Source of the DNA: Henricia sp. BOLD:AAB3569
Lineage: Eukaryota > Echinodermata > Asteroidea > Spinulosida > Echinasteridae
Assembly: GCA_037783545.1 (NCBI GenBank)
Contig: JBBELK010000529.1
Coordinates: 496,001-560,000, forward strand
Length of the DNA stretch: 64,000 nucleotides
Reading direction: 5' to 3'
Shown: piece after piece, positions 32,301 through 41,551 of the stretch
How positions within the stretch are numbered: position 1 is the first letter of the stretch
How the letters are laid out: the number at the start of each line of letters is the position of its first letter
Position numbers and translations under genes: made by a program
Notes under the pieces: model-generated
Seen by the model: only the letters and a program-made list of their open reading frames with translations
The model's database searches: none
Told to the model about the DNA's origin: nothing

Positions 32301-33503
32301 ACAAGTCCCATCCAGCACATGAATATTTTAATTTGTTACCGTCCGGCCGTCGTCTTCGGTCCTTTCGAGGTAGTAAACGTTTTTTAAGCAGTTTTTATCC
32401 ATCGGCAGTTCGTGCGTTTAATGGGTTTTAATTGTCAGTAACTGTATTGAGTTCGTTTAAATGTTTTTAAATTGGTGTTGGTGGATAGTGTTGTGTATTC
32501 GTTATTGTCGTTCGTTGTATAGTTGTAAACTAAGTTATTTGCTTGTCAGTTTTATTGTTTTTAATATGTATAATGTTTGAGCTCGAGGAGGAACAATGTA
32601 ATTACCGATGTAAGCCGTTTTTAACGTTTTTGCATTGGCTGAATAAAATAAATTCCAATTCCAATTAATGTGATATAGGTCTTTCCACAGAACAGGGGGA
32701 ATTTTGGCAACACAGACCATATTTTCGAGCAAAAACCTTTGTCTGGTCTCAAAATAAAAGAAATAAGTTTCAGTTGTTCTGAAGAGATAAATAAGTCCAA
32801 AAAGAGTTACAAATAGTGTGACAACATGCCTTTCTGAAAAACCCTGTATACAAATTTCCAATATACGCTCGTAACCGGGACGGACACATTTATTTTATTT
32901 TGTAACCAGACAAAGGTATTTCCTCGAAAATATGGTCTGTGTTGCCAAAATCCCCCTTTACCGTGGAAAAATCCACAAAGAATTTGTATTGCTGGCTAAA
33001 TTAGAGGTCCTTGGGACTTGGCAGATTATCTAGTTATAACAGAAACCTTGTATAATCAGGAATGAAAACAATAAAGGAACAAAGGAATGGGACCTAAAAC
33101 AAAGTATGATTATAAGCAGAATGTTAACAGTGCTCTTAATGTACAGATTGGAGAGGTGTGCACTGACATTTCGAGCCATTACACTGACAATTTTAATCAT
33201 GTTTTTTTGCCAAAAATAGATAAAATGTTTACATGTCTAGGGCCATTTTTTTGCAAGATCAACCATTATTTAATGTTGTGCGTGTACCTGTAATTCATAT
33301 TTTTTATCTTTATAGATTTAGAAATCAGTTTCTTCAAGATGGACAAGAACACTGACAATTCTCTGACGTACCAGGAGCTGCAGGATTTTCTTGGACCCAA
33401 CACCCCTCCCGAGGACCGGCTGATGGCTTTTGATAAAAACGGAGATGGAAAGTTGGATTTGGCGGAGATGAGCACTGCCCTAGGCTTTCAGGAACAGTCG
33501 TAA
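16330..33503 (+). CDS. EFCAB14: EFCAB14 orthologue, complete gene with two alternative N-termini
   Basis: Type II-like single-pass membrane protein with a long coiled-coil stalk and two terminal EF-hands; its cellular function is poorly known in any animal. Common exons: 26358-26470, 27193-27297, 28019-28120, 28353-28505, 28647-28829, 29303-29428, 30064-30304, 31047-31088, 32062-32142, 33316-33503. Together with cassette A (16330-16451, 17148-17317) they encode 541 residues; with cassette B (22491-22672, 24057-24205), 554. All junction phases match and introns are GT/AG. The human protein is about 495 residues and begins MKKRKEL, as cassette B does. Introns hold many MITEs, SINEs, a LINE fragment and a large foldback element. 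Head to head with PIK3R, tail to tail with RNF220. Confidence 0.9.
16800..17010 (+). repeat. SINE fragment, same family
   Basis: Contains the B box remnant GGGTTTCATACCCG, then CCCTTGAGCAAGGCACTTAA and AGGGATGTAAAGCC. The tRNA head is missing. Confidence 0.75.
17503..17916. mobile_element. MITE-like element with GTGTTCGCATTGGAC ends
   Basis: Ends GCCGTGTTCGCATTGGACTT and AAGTCCAATGCGGACAGGC. Inner repeats of the end motif at 17711-17730 and 17837-17853. Related sequences at 7590-7945 and 33501-33775. Confidence 0.65.
17943..18266. mobile_element. MITE with TAAGGCCAAACAAAATAAAT ends
   Basis: The right end is the complement (ATTTATTTTGTTTGGCCTAA). It includes GTTTACGGTAAC and CTACCTACCTACC blocks. 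Confidence 0.78.
18789..18896. mobile_element. Shortened copy of the ATAGACCTTATGC MITE
   Basis: Left arm complete (ATAGACCTTATGCGTAGCGG), right arm trimmed to CCTCTATCAAGGTCTGT. Confidence 0.72.
19675..20169. repeat. Inverted array of CAACTCGACC units
   Basis: Units CAACTCGACCGTT recur at about 14-30 bp spacing (19685-19850). Their complement GGTCGAGTTG recurs at 20080-20169, giving an imperfect inverted repeat. Related GGGACCGAGTTGACCT units flank the foldback at 20398-20459 and 22139-22175. Confidence 0.7.
20170..20315 (+). repeat. SINE fragment, same family, fused to a CAACTCGACC array
   Basis: It begins inside the A box (GAGTGGTTTGGGTCACTGAC) directly after an array of GGTCGAGTTG-like units and carries CCCTTGAGCACGGCACTTAA. 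Confidence 0.7.
20460..22138. mobile_element. Large palindromic foldback transposon, 690-bp arms
   Basis: Arms at 20460-21149 and 21449-22138 are inverted copies with very few differences (for example CTCATGG versus TTCATGG), separated by a 299-bp loop. The ends are TACTTCCAAATACTG... and its complement. The direct repeat GGACCGAATT flanks both sides, a 10-bp target duplication. Long terminal inverted repeats with a 9-10 bp duplication suggest a Mutator-like foldback element. Each arm contains the same 125-codon open frame (20597-20974 and 22001-21624), which I do not regard as a gene. The loop contains a second MITE (21281-21449). Confidence 0.85.
21281..21449. mobile_element. MITE with CGATTTCACGAATC ends (copy 2), in the foldback loop
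   Basis: Ends AGCCGATTTCACGAAGCATT and TATGATTCGTGAAATCGGCT. It fills most of the right side of the loop of the 20460-22138 foldback. Confidence 0.8.
22491..24205 (+). CDS. EFCAB14: EFCAB14 N-terminal cassette B (canonical start and TM exon)
   Basis: Exon B1 (22491-22672) starts MKKRKELDALLLNNMNGKK, matching the conserved EFCAB14 start, and ends in an acidic then basic tail; donor AAAAA|GTAAGT, phase 2. A possible UTR acceptor lies at 22330 (TTTACAG). Exon B2 (24057-24205) encodes a hydrophobic helix (about residues 72-93: LQLCIFVVMVACIVVTGGLV) followed by DLKQDLDELRLRIAK, which begins the coiled coil; donor AAAG|GTGATC, phase 1. The human sequence has the same VWM plus DLDxL pattern after its membrane helix. 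A full-length SINE and a MITE lie in the intron between B1 and B2. Confidence 0.88.
22724..23086 (-). repeat. Full-length tRNA-derived SINE with a conserved central domain
   Basis: On the minus strand it starts GGTACCGTGGCCGAGCGGTT (tRNA A box), has GGTTCGAACCTCC (B box), then GTGCCCTTGGGCAAGGCACT and CTTTACATCCC on the complementary strand, and ends in (TAA)n. The CCCTTGAGCAAGGCACTTAA block is widespread in animal SINEs. About 360 bp. It sits in the cassette B intron of EFCAB14. Confidence 0.85.
23121..23600. mobile_element. Inverted-repeat element filled with GCAACTG units
   Basis: Ends AAGCCTAGCGTACATCGACA and its complement at 23581-23600. The interior consists of many GCAACTGG/CCAGTTGC units joined to GCGCACATCGACA pieces, so internal duplication of the end motif has filled the element. 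Confidence 0.7.
23945..24024. repeat. TTTCTTTTAAA simple repeat before the cassette B TM exon
   Basis: Seven units of AAATTTCTTTT(A/G) run up to 32 bp before the acceptor of exon 24057. A short (TG) run is at 23873-23888. The tract may extend the pyrimidine-rich region of this acceptor. Confidence 0.75.
24298..24680. mobile_element. MITE with TTGATTGCTTTCCGTGACGT ends (copy 1)
   Basis: Ends TTGATTGCTTTCCGTGACGT and TGACGTCACCGGAAAGCA. The body includes GATGCCGCACGCGCGTGATG. Other copies: 36061-36448 (inverted orientation) and 48719-49130. Confidence 0.8.
24800..25283. mobile_element. MITE of the TTAAAGGCCC family, also interrupted
   Basis: The full body is interrupted by a 134-bp MITE at 25059-25192 with ends AAGCGGGCCTCCCACTGTGC and its complement. 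Confidence 0.8.
25059..25192. mobile_element. 134-bp MITE nested in the previous element
   Basis: A near-perfect inverted repeat: AAGCGGGCCTCCCACTGTGC, GATTTGTGCCACGAATT and the complement on the right side, with a short unpaired centre near 25120. Confidence 0.82.
25837..26182. mobile_element. MITE with GGTATTTTTTTAGTTTATG ends (copy 2)
   Basis: Same arms as 12395-12793, with a different middle. It is in the EFCAB14 intron just before the shared exon at 26358. Confidence 0.8.
26358..29428 (+). CDS. EFCAB14: EFCAB14 coiled-coil stalk exons
   Basis: Six exons (26358-26470, 27193-27297, 28019-28120, 28353-28505, 28647-28829, 29303-29428), all ending in phase 0, so the last five could each be skipped without frame loss. 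The peptides are heptad-like and rich in Q, E, L, S and T, for example VSTLQLKIEQLQRLP, TISQLQHDVKEVRDKIKALP, ISTLTNTLDQIQ and IQEIQQQLKE. The exon at 28353 carries a Pro/Thr/Ser linker (TPTTTPKTGSS). There are no cysteines or enzymatic motifs. The extracellular or lumenal side is expected, following the membrane helix. Confidence 0.87.
26885..27040 (-). repeat. SINE fragment, same family
   Basis: The plus strand shows GGCTTTACATCCCTTCCGAA and AAGTGCCTTGCTCAAGGGCA. It lies in the EFCAB14 intron before exon 27193. Confidence 0.75.
28884..29200. mobile_element. MITE of the TTAAAGGCCC family, diverged partial copy
   Basis: Recognisable by CGAGTTGACAAGAAAAACCT, GGTAACAAACACCACATGA and ATTCTTTAGTTACGTAATG. 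It lacks the right end. Confidence 0.7.
30064..32142 (+). CDS. EFCAB14: EFCAB14 distal stalk and linker exons
   Basis: Exon 30064-30304 (241 nt) is another long helical segment (SVFKEENLKSVDDLKEQDQA, then VEDLRVRVQDLERKE). Two short phase 1-1 exons follow: 31047-31088 (ITGTQPTTMQPIAG) and 32062-32142 (DTTSLVDRGATTHGQPIIID then NILTQE), a flexible linker before the EF-hands. The 42- and 81-nt exons are candidates for alternative splicing because both keep frame. Confidence 0.83.
31649..31750. mobile_element. Short MITE, same family (copy 2)
   Basis: Ends TTAAAGGCACAGGCTCGTCA and complement, with an internally shortened left arm. Confidence 0.82.
31866..31995. mobile_element. Short MITE, same family (copy 3)
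   Basis: Complete copy of about 130 bp only 115 bp from copy 2, in the same EFCAB14 intron. Confidence 0.82.
32150..32672 (+). mobile_element. 5'-truncated non-LTR retrotransposon tail in an EFCAB14 intron
   Basis: It starts only about 10-40 bp after the donor of the exon ending at 32142. The frame reads ERNIGVNLPSLESIYRDRMS and SHPAHEYFNLLPSGRRLRSF then FYPSAVRAFNGF-stop, the C-terminal end typical of invertebrate LINEs. About 210 bp of 3' UTR and a short AATTCC tail (32650-32666) follow, the usual LINE 3' signature. Confidence 0.85.
32680..32969. mobile_element. MITE, internally deleted copy of the same family
   Basis: The left arm is complete to GGGACGGACA; the right arm keeps only CAGACAAAGGTATTTCC to the end. 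It follows directly after the LINE tail at 32672. Confidence 0.78.
33316..33503 (+). CDS. EFCAB14: EFCAB14 last exon: paired EF-hands and stop
   Basis: After acceptor ATCTTTATAG the exon encodes two EF-hand loops with complete calcium ligands: DKNTDNSLTYQE (residues 502-513 of form B) and DKNGDGKLDLAE (532-543). They are separated by PNTPPEDRLMAF and end ALGFQEQS-stop. Positions 1, 3, 5, 7, 9 and 12 are all acceptable in both loops. The TAA stop is also the first bases of a MITE-like repeat (AAGCCGTGTTC), see findings. An AATAAA lies at 33768-33773, inside that repeat. Confidence 0.92.
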
Positions 33504-33775
33504 GCCGTGTTCAAACTGGATTTTTAAAAAATTTAAACGACAGTAGTTGTCTAATGAGGACTTCAGAAATTAGCATTTCTCTCAGACAACTGCGATGTAA
33601 AATTATGAAGACTGGAGAAACTTGCTACTCAGGGGCCGTAATTTGTCCAGTGGGAAGAATTTTGACCTGCAAATGTAGCCCAGCATTGCAGTAAATGGGA
33701 TGATCATGCAGGAGCATTTACAAGGAGTCACGGTAACTTCGCGCTTGGGCACGAAAGTCCATGTGGGAATAAACA
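33501..33775. repeat. Relative of the CATTGGAC element at the EFCAB14 stop codon
   Basis: Begins TAAGCCGTGTTCAAACTGGA, as 17500 does (TAAGCCGTGTTCGCATTGGA), and ends near GAAAGTCCATGTGGGAATAA. The first bases are the stop codon of EFCAB14. Confidence 0.5.
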
Positions 33776-33915
33776 GCTGAAGAAAAGTTGGAGCAAGTAT
33801 AGTAAGCTTTCGCAACTTTGTGGAAGAAAATGTAAACTCGGCTCTAGTTAGGTATGCAGTGAGATGTCAAGTTTTATTCTTGTTTGTGTGCTCAGAGAGG
33901 GTAGGAAGCAGGGGT

Positions 33916-34042
33916 GTAGTCGAGTCCATCACAAGTCCCTGGGTCTAAATTAAGTCAAATGAACTCCAACAAAGGCATTTTTGTGTGCGTGTTCATCCTT
34001 CGCTTCTGAAACAGTTACTAGACTTGTGATGGACTTGACTAC
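33916..34042. repeat. Inverted repeat (MITE-like)
   Basis: Ends GTAGTCGAGTCCATCACAAG and GACTTGTGATGGACTTGACTAC paired. Confidence 0.7.
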
Positions 34043-34083
34043 AAGTTGTATTAGCATGGTGCTGTATAATCTTTCAGTTGTTA

Positions 34084-34982
34084 TACAGGGCGTCCCAAAA
34101 AATTTCCAAATCAAACCAGGCTACCTCAGAATTTGTTTCCCCAGATCCCGAATCTTCATACATGAAAAATGGTCTTTATTGCATCAAAATCAGTCAATCG
34201 AATCAAAAGTTATGTAATTTTTGGTGCAGCAAAGACCATGGGCCAATTTCATGGAGCTGTTTAGCAGCCGAATTTGTGCTAACGGAGGCTTCGGCTATTT
34301 CATGGAGACCGTAACCTTAAGCACTACTAAACGTTTGCTAGCTTCAGAGGCAAAATTTGCTGAACATTAGTGATGCATCAAAACCCGTTTCCAAGCACAC
34401 GCGTATGCTTAAGCATGCCGCAGCCGTGAAATAGCCTTAACATTAGCACAACTTTTCTGCTACAGTAAGCACACGTTTTAAGCAGCGCCATGAAATTGGC
34501 CCAAGATCTGATTGTTTGACGACAAGAACTGGCCACCCAGTTCAGGATTAGTAAATAGACAGTCACTCTTAGTTGAGGGCTCACCTTGGGTCAGTTTTAT
34601 GGCTTTGCTTACGCGCTAGCTGAAAACATGTGCTTACTGCAGCAGAAAAGTTGTGCTAATGTTAAGGCTATTAAAAACGGGCATTGTTGCGTCACCAGTG
34701 TTTAGCAAATGTTACCTCTGAAGCTAGCAATCGTTTAGCAGTACTTACGGTTACGGTCTCCATGAAACAGCCGGAGGCTCCGTTAGCACAAAACTGGCTG
34801 TTAAACAGCTCCAAGAAATTTTCCGCTTGTTGCACCAAAAATGACATAACTTTTGATTCACTTGACTGATTTCGATGCAATAAAGACTATTTTTCATGTA
34901 AGAAGATTCCCTATTAGGATCTGGGGAAACAGACTCTGAGGTTGCCAGGTTTATCCTGGACATTTTTGTGGGACACCCTGTA
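34084..34982. mobile_element. 899-bp inverted-repeat DNA element (TACAGGGTGTCCCA ends)
   Basis: The left end reads TACAGGGCGTCCCAAAAAAT, and the right end is its complement ending GGGACACCCTGTA. Inner halves pair through GACCATGGGCCAATTTCATG-like and GTTTAGCAG blocks, but with a second, smaller inverted unit at 34241-34502 starting TGGGCCAATTTCATGG. Probably a nonautonomous TA-target element carrying a nested MITE. Confidence 0.7.
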
Positions 34983-36060
34983 TCTAGATGAATTTAGTAG
35001 TTACGAACTCCACTGATCTATGCAGAGAAAATGTTATTACATCGGTTTTTCTCTTGCAGGGGTCGAAATTAACACTGGTCCTTGGTCCGGGACCAGTAAC
35101 AAAAATCAGAAGGACCACTAGATCTGTCAAAAACACTTCCTGATGCCTAATCCACAGTTAACATTTCTTACTCAATGCAAAGAATTCCTGGTTACCACAA
35201 ACAATTCCTGATCGCTTTAGACATTTTCAGATCTCTCCTGACATGCCCCAGTGTTGGATCAAAAAGCAATCCCATCCGTCCTGCACTCAATTACCTTAAA
35301 CTAGAAACTGTTGCAGTATCGTGGTGCCATTTTCAAAAAGTACTTTGTGGACCACCGAATTTTCAGCAGGACCAGTAGATTTCTCTAATCTACTGTCGGA
35401 AGTATGAAATTCAGGTTAATTTCAACCCCCGTCTCATAGATGTATCATTTTTTTTAAATTGCAAGTTAGATTTCTTTCTATAATAGTACATGTAGTCCCA
35501 ATTCTTGAGAGCAGGCAATAATTGTAGGATCCCACCATGTAGAATAATTAGATTAAGAGAAAAAAAAAGTAGTCTTCCATAAGTAGGTTTTGTATTTATG
35601 TGTATATAACGATAACCTGTATAATAGACTAATCTTGGTAAAATTGAACGAGTAGAGAAACTAACAAGGTTCAAAATAAGTTAGATAATTTTTTGATGTA
35701 GCCCGTCTGTGAATGAACACTTTGCTTTACAGTCGGGGGGGGAAAAAGTCTGTTTTGACCGCAAAAATAATACAAATTTTGTCGCGACATAGCCATAACT
35801 CTTGCCTGGCAAAAGTTGTCTGCAGAGATTTTTTGTTTTTTTTTAAAGGTTCTGGTAATCATTATCAGTACTTGATTTAGGTAGATTTTTCCCTCTCAGT
35901 AATTTAAACCTTGGGCAGTTTATGATACTATACAAGTGTGATAAGATTCTGTTTCGTGTACAATCAAAATATGGTTTATTCTTGCCTTTGCACAAAATAG
36001 TGGTGCATTTTCTTTCTCTTGGTTAACCCTAACTCCCTAGGATGTTATGTAAAATCATAT

Positions 36061-36448
36061 TGATTGCTTTTCGGTGACGTCACCCCTTCCATCCACCATT
36101 TTGGTGGGCATTTTTCATGACCCACGTGGCTCGAGAAATAACCGGCAAAAAGAGCGCATTGGTTGCACTTACCTCTGTTACTTAACCTTGGTGCGCCACG
36201 GCTGTTGTATCGAGAAAGATAAAAACGCAATACTTCAGGCTAAAAATCGCGATCAAGTAAAAGCACTTTAGTTTTTACAAGCCGAGTGCATGCTCAATAA
36301 TTTGAACGTATCACAACGCCCGCGTGTGGCATCTTCGAATGAAAATACGCTGGTGGTTTTACGCGTGTTCATGTGCGTCTATTGGCGCACGCGTGACTGT
36401 CGACCACCACACATTCCTGGATGTTCTACGTCATCGAAAGCAATCAAT
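36061..36448. mobile_element. MITE with TTGATTGCTTTCCGTGACGT ends (copy 2)
   Basis: Reverse orientation to the copy at 24298; same CATCCACCATTTTGGTGG and TTTTTAGC.. blocks. Confidence 0.8.
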
Positions 36449-36509
36449 TTTGGAGGCTAAAGAAGTTCAGAAAGTAAAATGGCACTATGTAAAATTTGTA
36501 TACCGGTAT

Positions 36510-36724
36510 GGGTCTTTCTATAAATTTGGTGTCCCCTGTTACATCTTGTTTTTTGTAAATTCAGGACACATTCTTTAATTACTTTCCATCTCAAAGAGCG
36601 AGTACATTTCATAAAAAATGGTTTAAAAGCCATTTTAATGATTTTTTGTACGAAAAATAACATTAGGTGTAACGGGGGACACTAAATGTCACACTTTCGG
36701 ACCCCTAATTTATAGAAAGACCCC
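36510..36724. mobile_element. MITE with GGGTCTTTCTATAAATT ends (copy 1)
   Basis: Left end GGGTCTTTCTATAAATTTGG, right end CCCCTAATTTATAGAAAGAC. A longer copy is at 62385-63207. Confidence 0.75.
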
Positions 36725-38739
36725 ATTTACTTGTATATTAAAACTGGTGTGAATCCTGTATTATACCATTTTTTCATTGATAAGAAATCGCGGCATCTCT
36801 CGAACCTGAGCGATAGCCCGAGGTGATTCATTTTATTATAAACTTATCTTGAATAAATTTCTGGCTAATTAAGTTTTAAAAAGTACATCAAATCGGTCCA
36901 TTAATAGCCTTGCATGTGTGTGTTAACTGTTATTTTTGATCAAAAAATGTTTAATGTACTTGTAGTGTAGAATAATATGTTATAAATTTGTGTAAATAGA
37001 CATTGTACAGCAACTGCTGATGTTGAAACGAGGTGTATTTTAAAATCTTGTAAAGGTGATTTCTTTTTAAATAAATGTACATGTACTGTCATTGGTTGTA
37101 TTTCATTCAGGAAACCTTTAAAGTCGGAGTTCTGCATGAACTGTAGCAATTCATACAATTTTGGCCGATATTCCCACACGTTTTGTTGTTAAGACTTGTA
37201 AATCTTTTGAATGTCTAAAAATGGATCAAAAAGTGACATTTTGATGTAATTGCCGTACAATGTAGTTGTGTTCGATTCTGTTTTAAAAGTCATATGCTGA
37301 ATGTAAATACATGCGTTGACACAATTAATGTGGCCCTTATATAGAGGTTCAGCGGGCACATGCATAGATAATACAAACCACCTAAAACATCATGGGGTAT
37401 TTTAACAAATTTCCCACAGTAGCATGGTTCATTGAGGCCAGATTATCCAGGTTCAACTGCAATAGGATTGTACACACAGATCCTAGTACCCCGGCCACTA
37501 CATCAAGGTTCTACTACTGTTTGTGTACAAACTGACTTGGGACTAAACAAATGTGGGCTTAAAAGCAGGTTTCACTGTATGATGATAAATGTGAGTAGTT
37601 TTAGGCCTACATTATTACTCTCTGAAGCATTTATTTCATCAAAATGACATCACCGATTATCAAATATTTACACAATTTTTCACCCGATACTAGGGCCTCT
37701 TAATGCCTTAAATAAATAAAGGACAACAAAAAAATCTACCTTTTTTTAACTTGTACCAAAATACATGTATTACAAGAGGCCATGTTTATGCAAAACGGGA
37801 AAGGTTTGTTTCACCCAAAAAGCATGTCATTCTAATTTTTATTGCCAGTTTTTTTATAGGCATTTACGCTCAAGAAAAACTAATTTAATGGTATATTAGT
37901 TTCAAAGACAGAAGTGCATTATTGTCGTGAAAACTACAGCAGAACAAAACGGTTTGAAGAAATGTCTGAATCATTCTGTGAGCGAGGGCAGAAAGATCCA
38001 TTGTTTTTCACTTCTCGTACATAGCAACCTAAGAAAAAGTTTGGAGCGCTGAATCTGTGCTTATTCACTTTTAAGTGAATGAAGCTTGCAACAAGATAAT
38101 AGGGAGGTTTCGGTCGCATACGGTTAGGCAAAACAACGACTATTAGTGAATTTTACGTCATCAATTTGTGCGTACTTGTGGCGTTTACACAAATATCTTA
38201 ATTGTTGTTTACACCGATAGCAACGCCTCTACACCTTAGTAAAAAACCGACAGCGAAAGTTAACGATTTTGAGGTTTGGCTAATCGTAGTCGTAATCACT
38301 AACCGTGCACACCAAAACCTCACTAATGCAATATTGAGAGTTCCCGGATGTCCGCGTCTGCCCATTTTATTTTTATATTTTTTATATCTTTCATCAGTTT
38401 TATCATTTCAAATCACACAACCCCTGGCTCGGTCTAACCCATGAGGTGACAACTCGGAATTTTCTGTGTGTAACAGAGCAGAAGTCATGAATTTTTTTAC
38501 ACAGCAGTCATGAAATCCATCGCACTGAAGCCAGTTGAGCTTTTCACAAATGTTCCTCAAGTTAACACGATTGGACATCATTCCTGTGGTCTGCTGGATT
38601 GATCATAGCTCACAGTCATTACCCAAGGCAGGGATAACTCGAAGAATGCATTCAGAATTTTCCCCTTCCAAGATCGGATGGTTTGCAAGCAACGTGAATA
38701 ACCACCGACTTTGATGACCTCGGCAACTGTGACCCTGTT

Positions 38740-39930
38740 CACAGGGCAATTTCTTCGTTCGGCGAAGATCAGTTAATCAAGCGTGCGTTCATATCTCACT
38801 TAACGAAGATCGAATTAAGCTGTGTGACACCACGATGATCTGGTCGCACATTCATGTCAAGTGTTGGGTGTTAAACATCTGAAGCTCTGCGTGGGATTCA
38901 ATTACACCGTTCACAGATGAGCAGGGCATAAAAAAAAAGCTTGACTAGGCCTACCAAATCACTTCGTCAAACGGAGGGAGCATTCAGATTACAATTTTGC
39001 TTGGTCGAATGAAGCGATCTTTCATCAAATGAAGAGATTCTAATCGTCGTCAAATAAGAGGCGTGCATTCACATTAGTAAATCTTTTCATCGAATCTTCG
39101 AATGAAGAGATTTCCCAAAATGGAACCCATTCTCGGTAGAGAAATTGCTTCTTTCGACGAAGATTATAAATCATCTTTAGTTAATGAAGCGTGCGTTCAC
39201 ATCTCACTTAACCACTTCGGGACGGCTAGTCATTTTCCAATTTATTCCCCTGGAGCAGGAGACTGCACTAGCAGTTTTGGTTATGCAGTATACATGTATG
39301 TCTCTGGGGCTGGAGACTTGATGACTAGTTTTTATATCAAGTCATAAATCAATCTTATTCCCCAAGTCCAGTCACAAGTCATTTTCTCCAGAGTCAAGTC
39401 ACAGGTCAAAAACCAAAAACTGACTTGACCCCAAGCCAACAAGATAAGAGACCCGCTCTGCCCTGGTCTAATTCATAGGCTCATTCTGTATAACCGCCCC
39501 CAAGACACTCACACTTAGAACTGCATATGCAGTTCCCCGTCGCGAAATGGTTAACGAAGATCGAACGAAGATCGAATGAAGAGTGGTACCGTTCACATAA
39601 GGCGGCTGCTAACGAAGATCGAATGAAGCTGCAGTGCGAGGCCACTATACCTATGTGCATCATATGTCAAGCTTCAAGTGTATAACACGATGTGCCGCTG
39701 TGTGATTTTCAAGTGGTGCGTCAAAAACAACGCTTGCTAGGCGCTCTATGCACGACGCACTTATGCAACCAGGCCTGCTGCCAAATTGCTTTGTCGAACG
39801 AAGGGAGCGTTCACAGTACAAATTTGCTTGTCGAATTAAGCTATCTCTTCGTCGAATGAAGAGGCGTGCGTTCACATCAGGAAATGTCTTCGTCGAATCA
39901 TCGTCAAAGCGATTTCTCTAGTGAGAACGG
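38740..39930. repeat. Array of GAAGATCGAATGAAG and GCGTGCGTTCACAT motifs
   Basis: The pair of motifs recurs in both orientations at about 38755, 38783, 38810, 39000-39100, 39160-39200, 39555-39625 and 39790-39900. It looks like nested or duplicated inverted-repeat elements; I could not set exact units. Confidence 0.5.
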
Positions 39931-40149
39931 CGTCTAGGTCATCATACTTCACTGGTGAAAAATAACTGTGTACTAACACAAATGCACGTGACAATGAGGC
40001 TAAACAACAAGATCATGTTATGAGAGCTGTGATTCAGGCCAAACAACATCACATGTTCGTTGCTTAGGACCCGCGTCAGTTTGCAGTTTGTTTTTTCCCC
40101 AGGTGCTTACCAAACCTTTTATGACTGGACATTTCAAGTGATTCTTGTC

Positions 40150-41551
40150 TCAAAGGTAGATTCTTCGGAGCTGGCCGGGGGACGTGATCATGTTGCATTG
40201 TGGGCACAGTTTCTTGGCTCCCTGTATGGCAATAAATGGAAATAGGTCACTGCACCAAATGGCACCAGACTACATAAAAATATGCAACATAGCTGGATTG
40301 GGAAGAGGGGGTGCGGGGAAACTTGTTCAAAATGGACAATGGGCATTGGAAGTGTCCAGATTTTACGGAAATTTGAAGTTGGTAGGTGTGCTCTAAATGC
40401 AATTGCTTATTTAGTTACCATAATCTTGTTTCTGCTGCTGCTGCTAACATAGTTACAATCAATGAACTGATATACTATTTATATTATTATACTGACTTGA
40501 CTTGTTCTTTGTTCTTGTTAGTAAATAAGTTGCTTCTTTGTTCTTGATTAGTGAACATTTTTTTGTTTCCCGATTTTTTCCCTTCAGTACCCTCACAGGT
40601 ATCCATTTACTCCTGGGTGGAGAGATGAAAGTTACGGCAAAGTGTCTTGCCCAAGGGCACACACACCAAGAACATGCCAGGATTCGAACCCACAACTTTC
40701 TTAACTAACCAAGATCTTGGATAAAATTCACCACGCCACTTGGCCATTAATTTAGAAGTTTGATTATTTTAAAATACAAACATTAAGTGTAATTTTTTAA
40801 ATGGAATTTCACAGAAATGTGAAATAATTTTATTATTGGCTTACCAATGTTCTGAGCCAGCACTGCTGACAGTGTACATGCCAACACTGTATGGACACCA
40901 AGGGAACGCTGAATGGCTCCTGTAGGAAAAATACAAAAACAAACCAACCAGCACTGAATACCAGACCTCTCAAACACAATCGGTTAGTGCATTATTTTTT
41001 ATCTTCAAACTTGAAAAAAATCTTGTGCGCTTTTGCAAAGGCTCATGGTATTGGATGATAAACACTACCAGTGAAATGTGGGTAAACCAATTAGCCTTTT
41101 TTAAGTGGGTATAAAAATCGACTAAAATGCAAAATAACTCAGTTTTTCACTTTACACTTATTAATTTTATTTATAATTCTGTCTATGTATTATAATTACA
41201 ACATGTAAATCAAGTTTTTGGAAAGAAATACAATTGATAAAAAAATTCATACCCAAATGAAATTGCGCCCTCTCCTTTTGTTCCGCCATACTTCTAAAAG
41301 GCTAATGAGGCAGAGGCCAACTCGGCAAGTTTTCAGTTATTTTCATAAAAACCAAAAAAGAGTCAAGGTATCAGTCTTTCAGTCTTCCCTAATAGCACCC
41401 CCTGGAGGGCTGCGCAAGCCAACTTACCATACATATAAGGCATTTGATGCGTGCAGCGACTGCCGAGTCTAGCTGTTCCTGCAGTTCTCGTATTCTCGTC
41501 TTTAGGCACTCAATGACGGTGTTTGAGGGCGGTGGACCTGGAGACGTGGTT
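40150..41551 (-). CDS. RNF220: RNF220 exons: coiled coil and RING
   Basis: Exon 41551-41428 encodes VIECLKTRIRELQEQLDS (coiled coil) and the first RING pair IKCLICM. Exon 40919-40845 encodes EPFSVPLVSIQCWHVHCQQC then WLRTL. Exon 40221-40150 encodes GAKKLCPQCNMITSPGQLRR, IYL and stop TGA. The ligands C450, C453, C466, H468, C471, C474, C485 and C488 form a complete C3HC4 RING. The last exon's stop is at 40152-40150. The two final exons are too short for ORF callers and were found by reading. Confidence 0.95.

Larger units (their letters stand above)
33504..40149. other. Intergenic region between convergent EFCAB14 and RNF220
   Basis: The 3' UTRs of both genes lie here. I see no further exon. 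Contents: a MITE-like repeat at 33501-33775, an inverted repeat of tcaagtcc-type motifs (33916-34042), an 899-bp inverted repeat (34084-34982), two further MITEs (36061-36448, 36510-36724) and an array of GAAGATCGAATGAAG-like motifs (38740-39930). Between 34990-36050 and 36730-38730 I see only AT-rich unique sequence. Confidence 0.6.
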
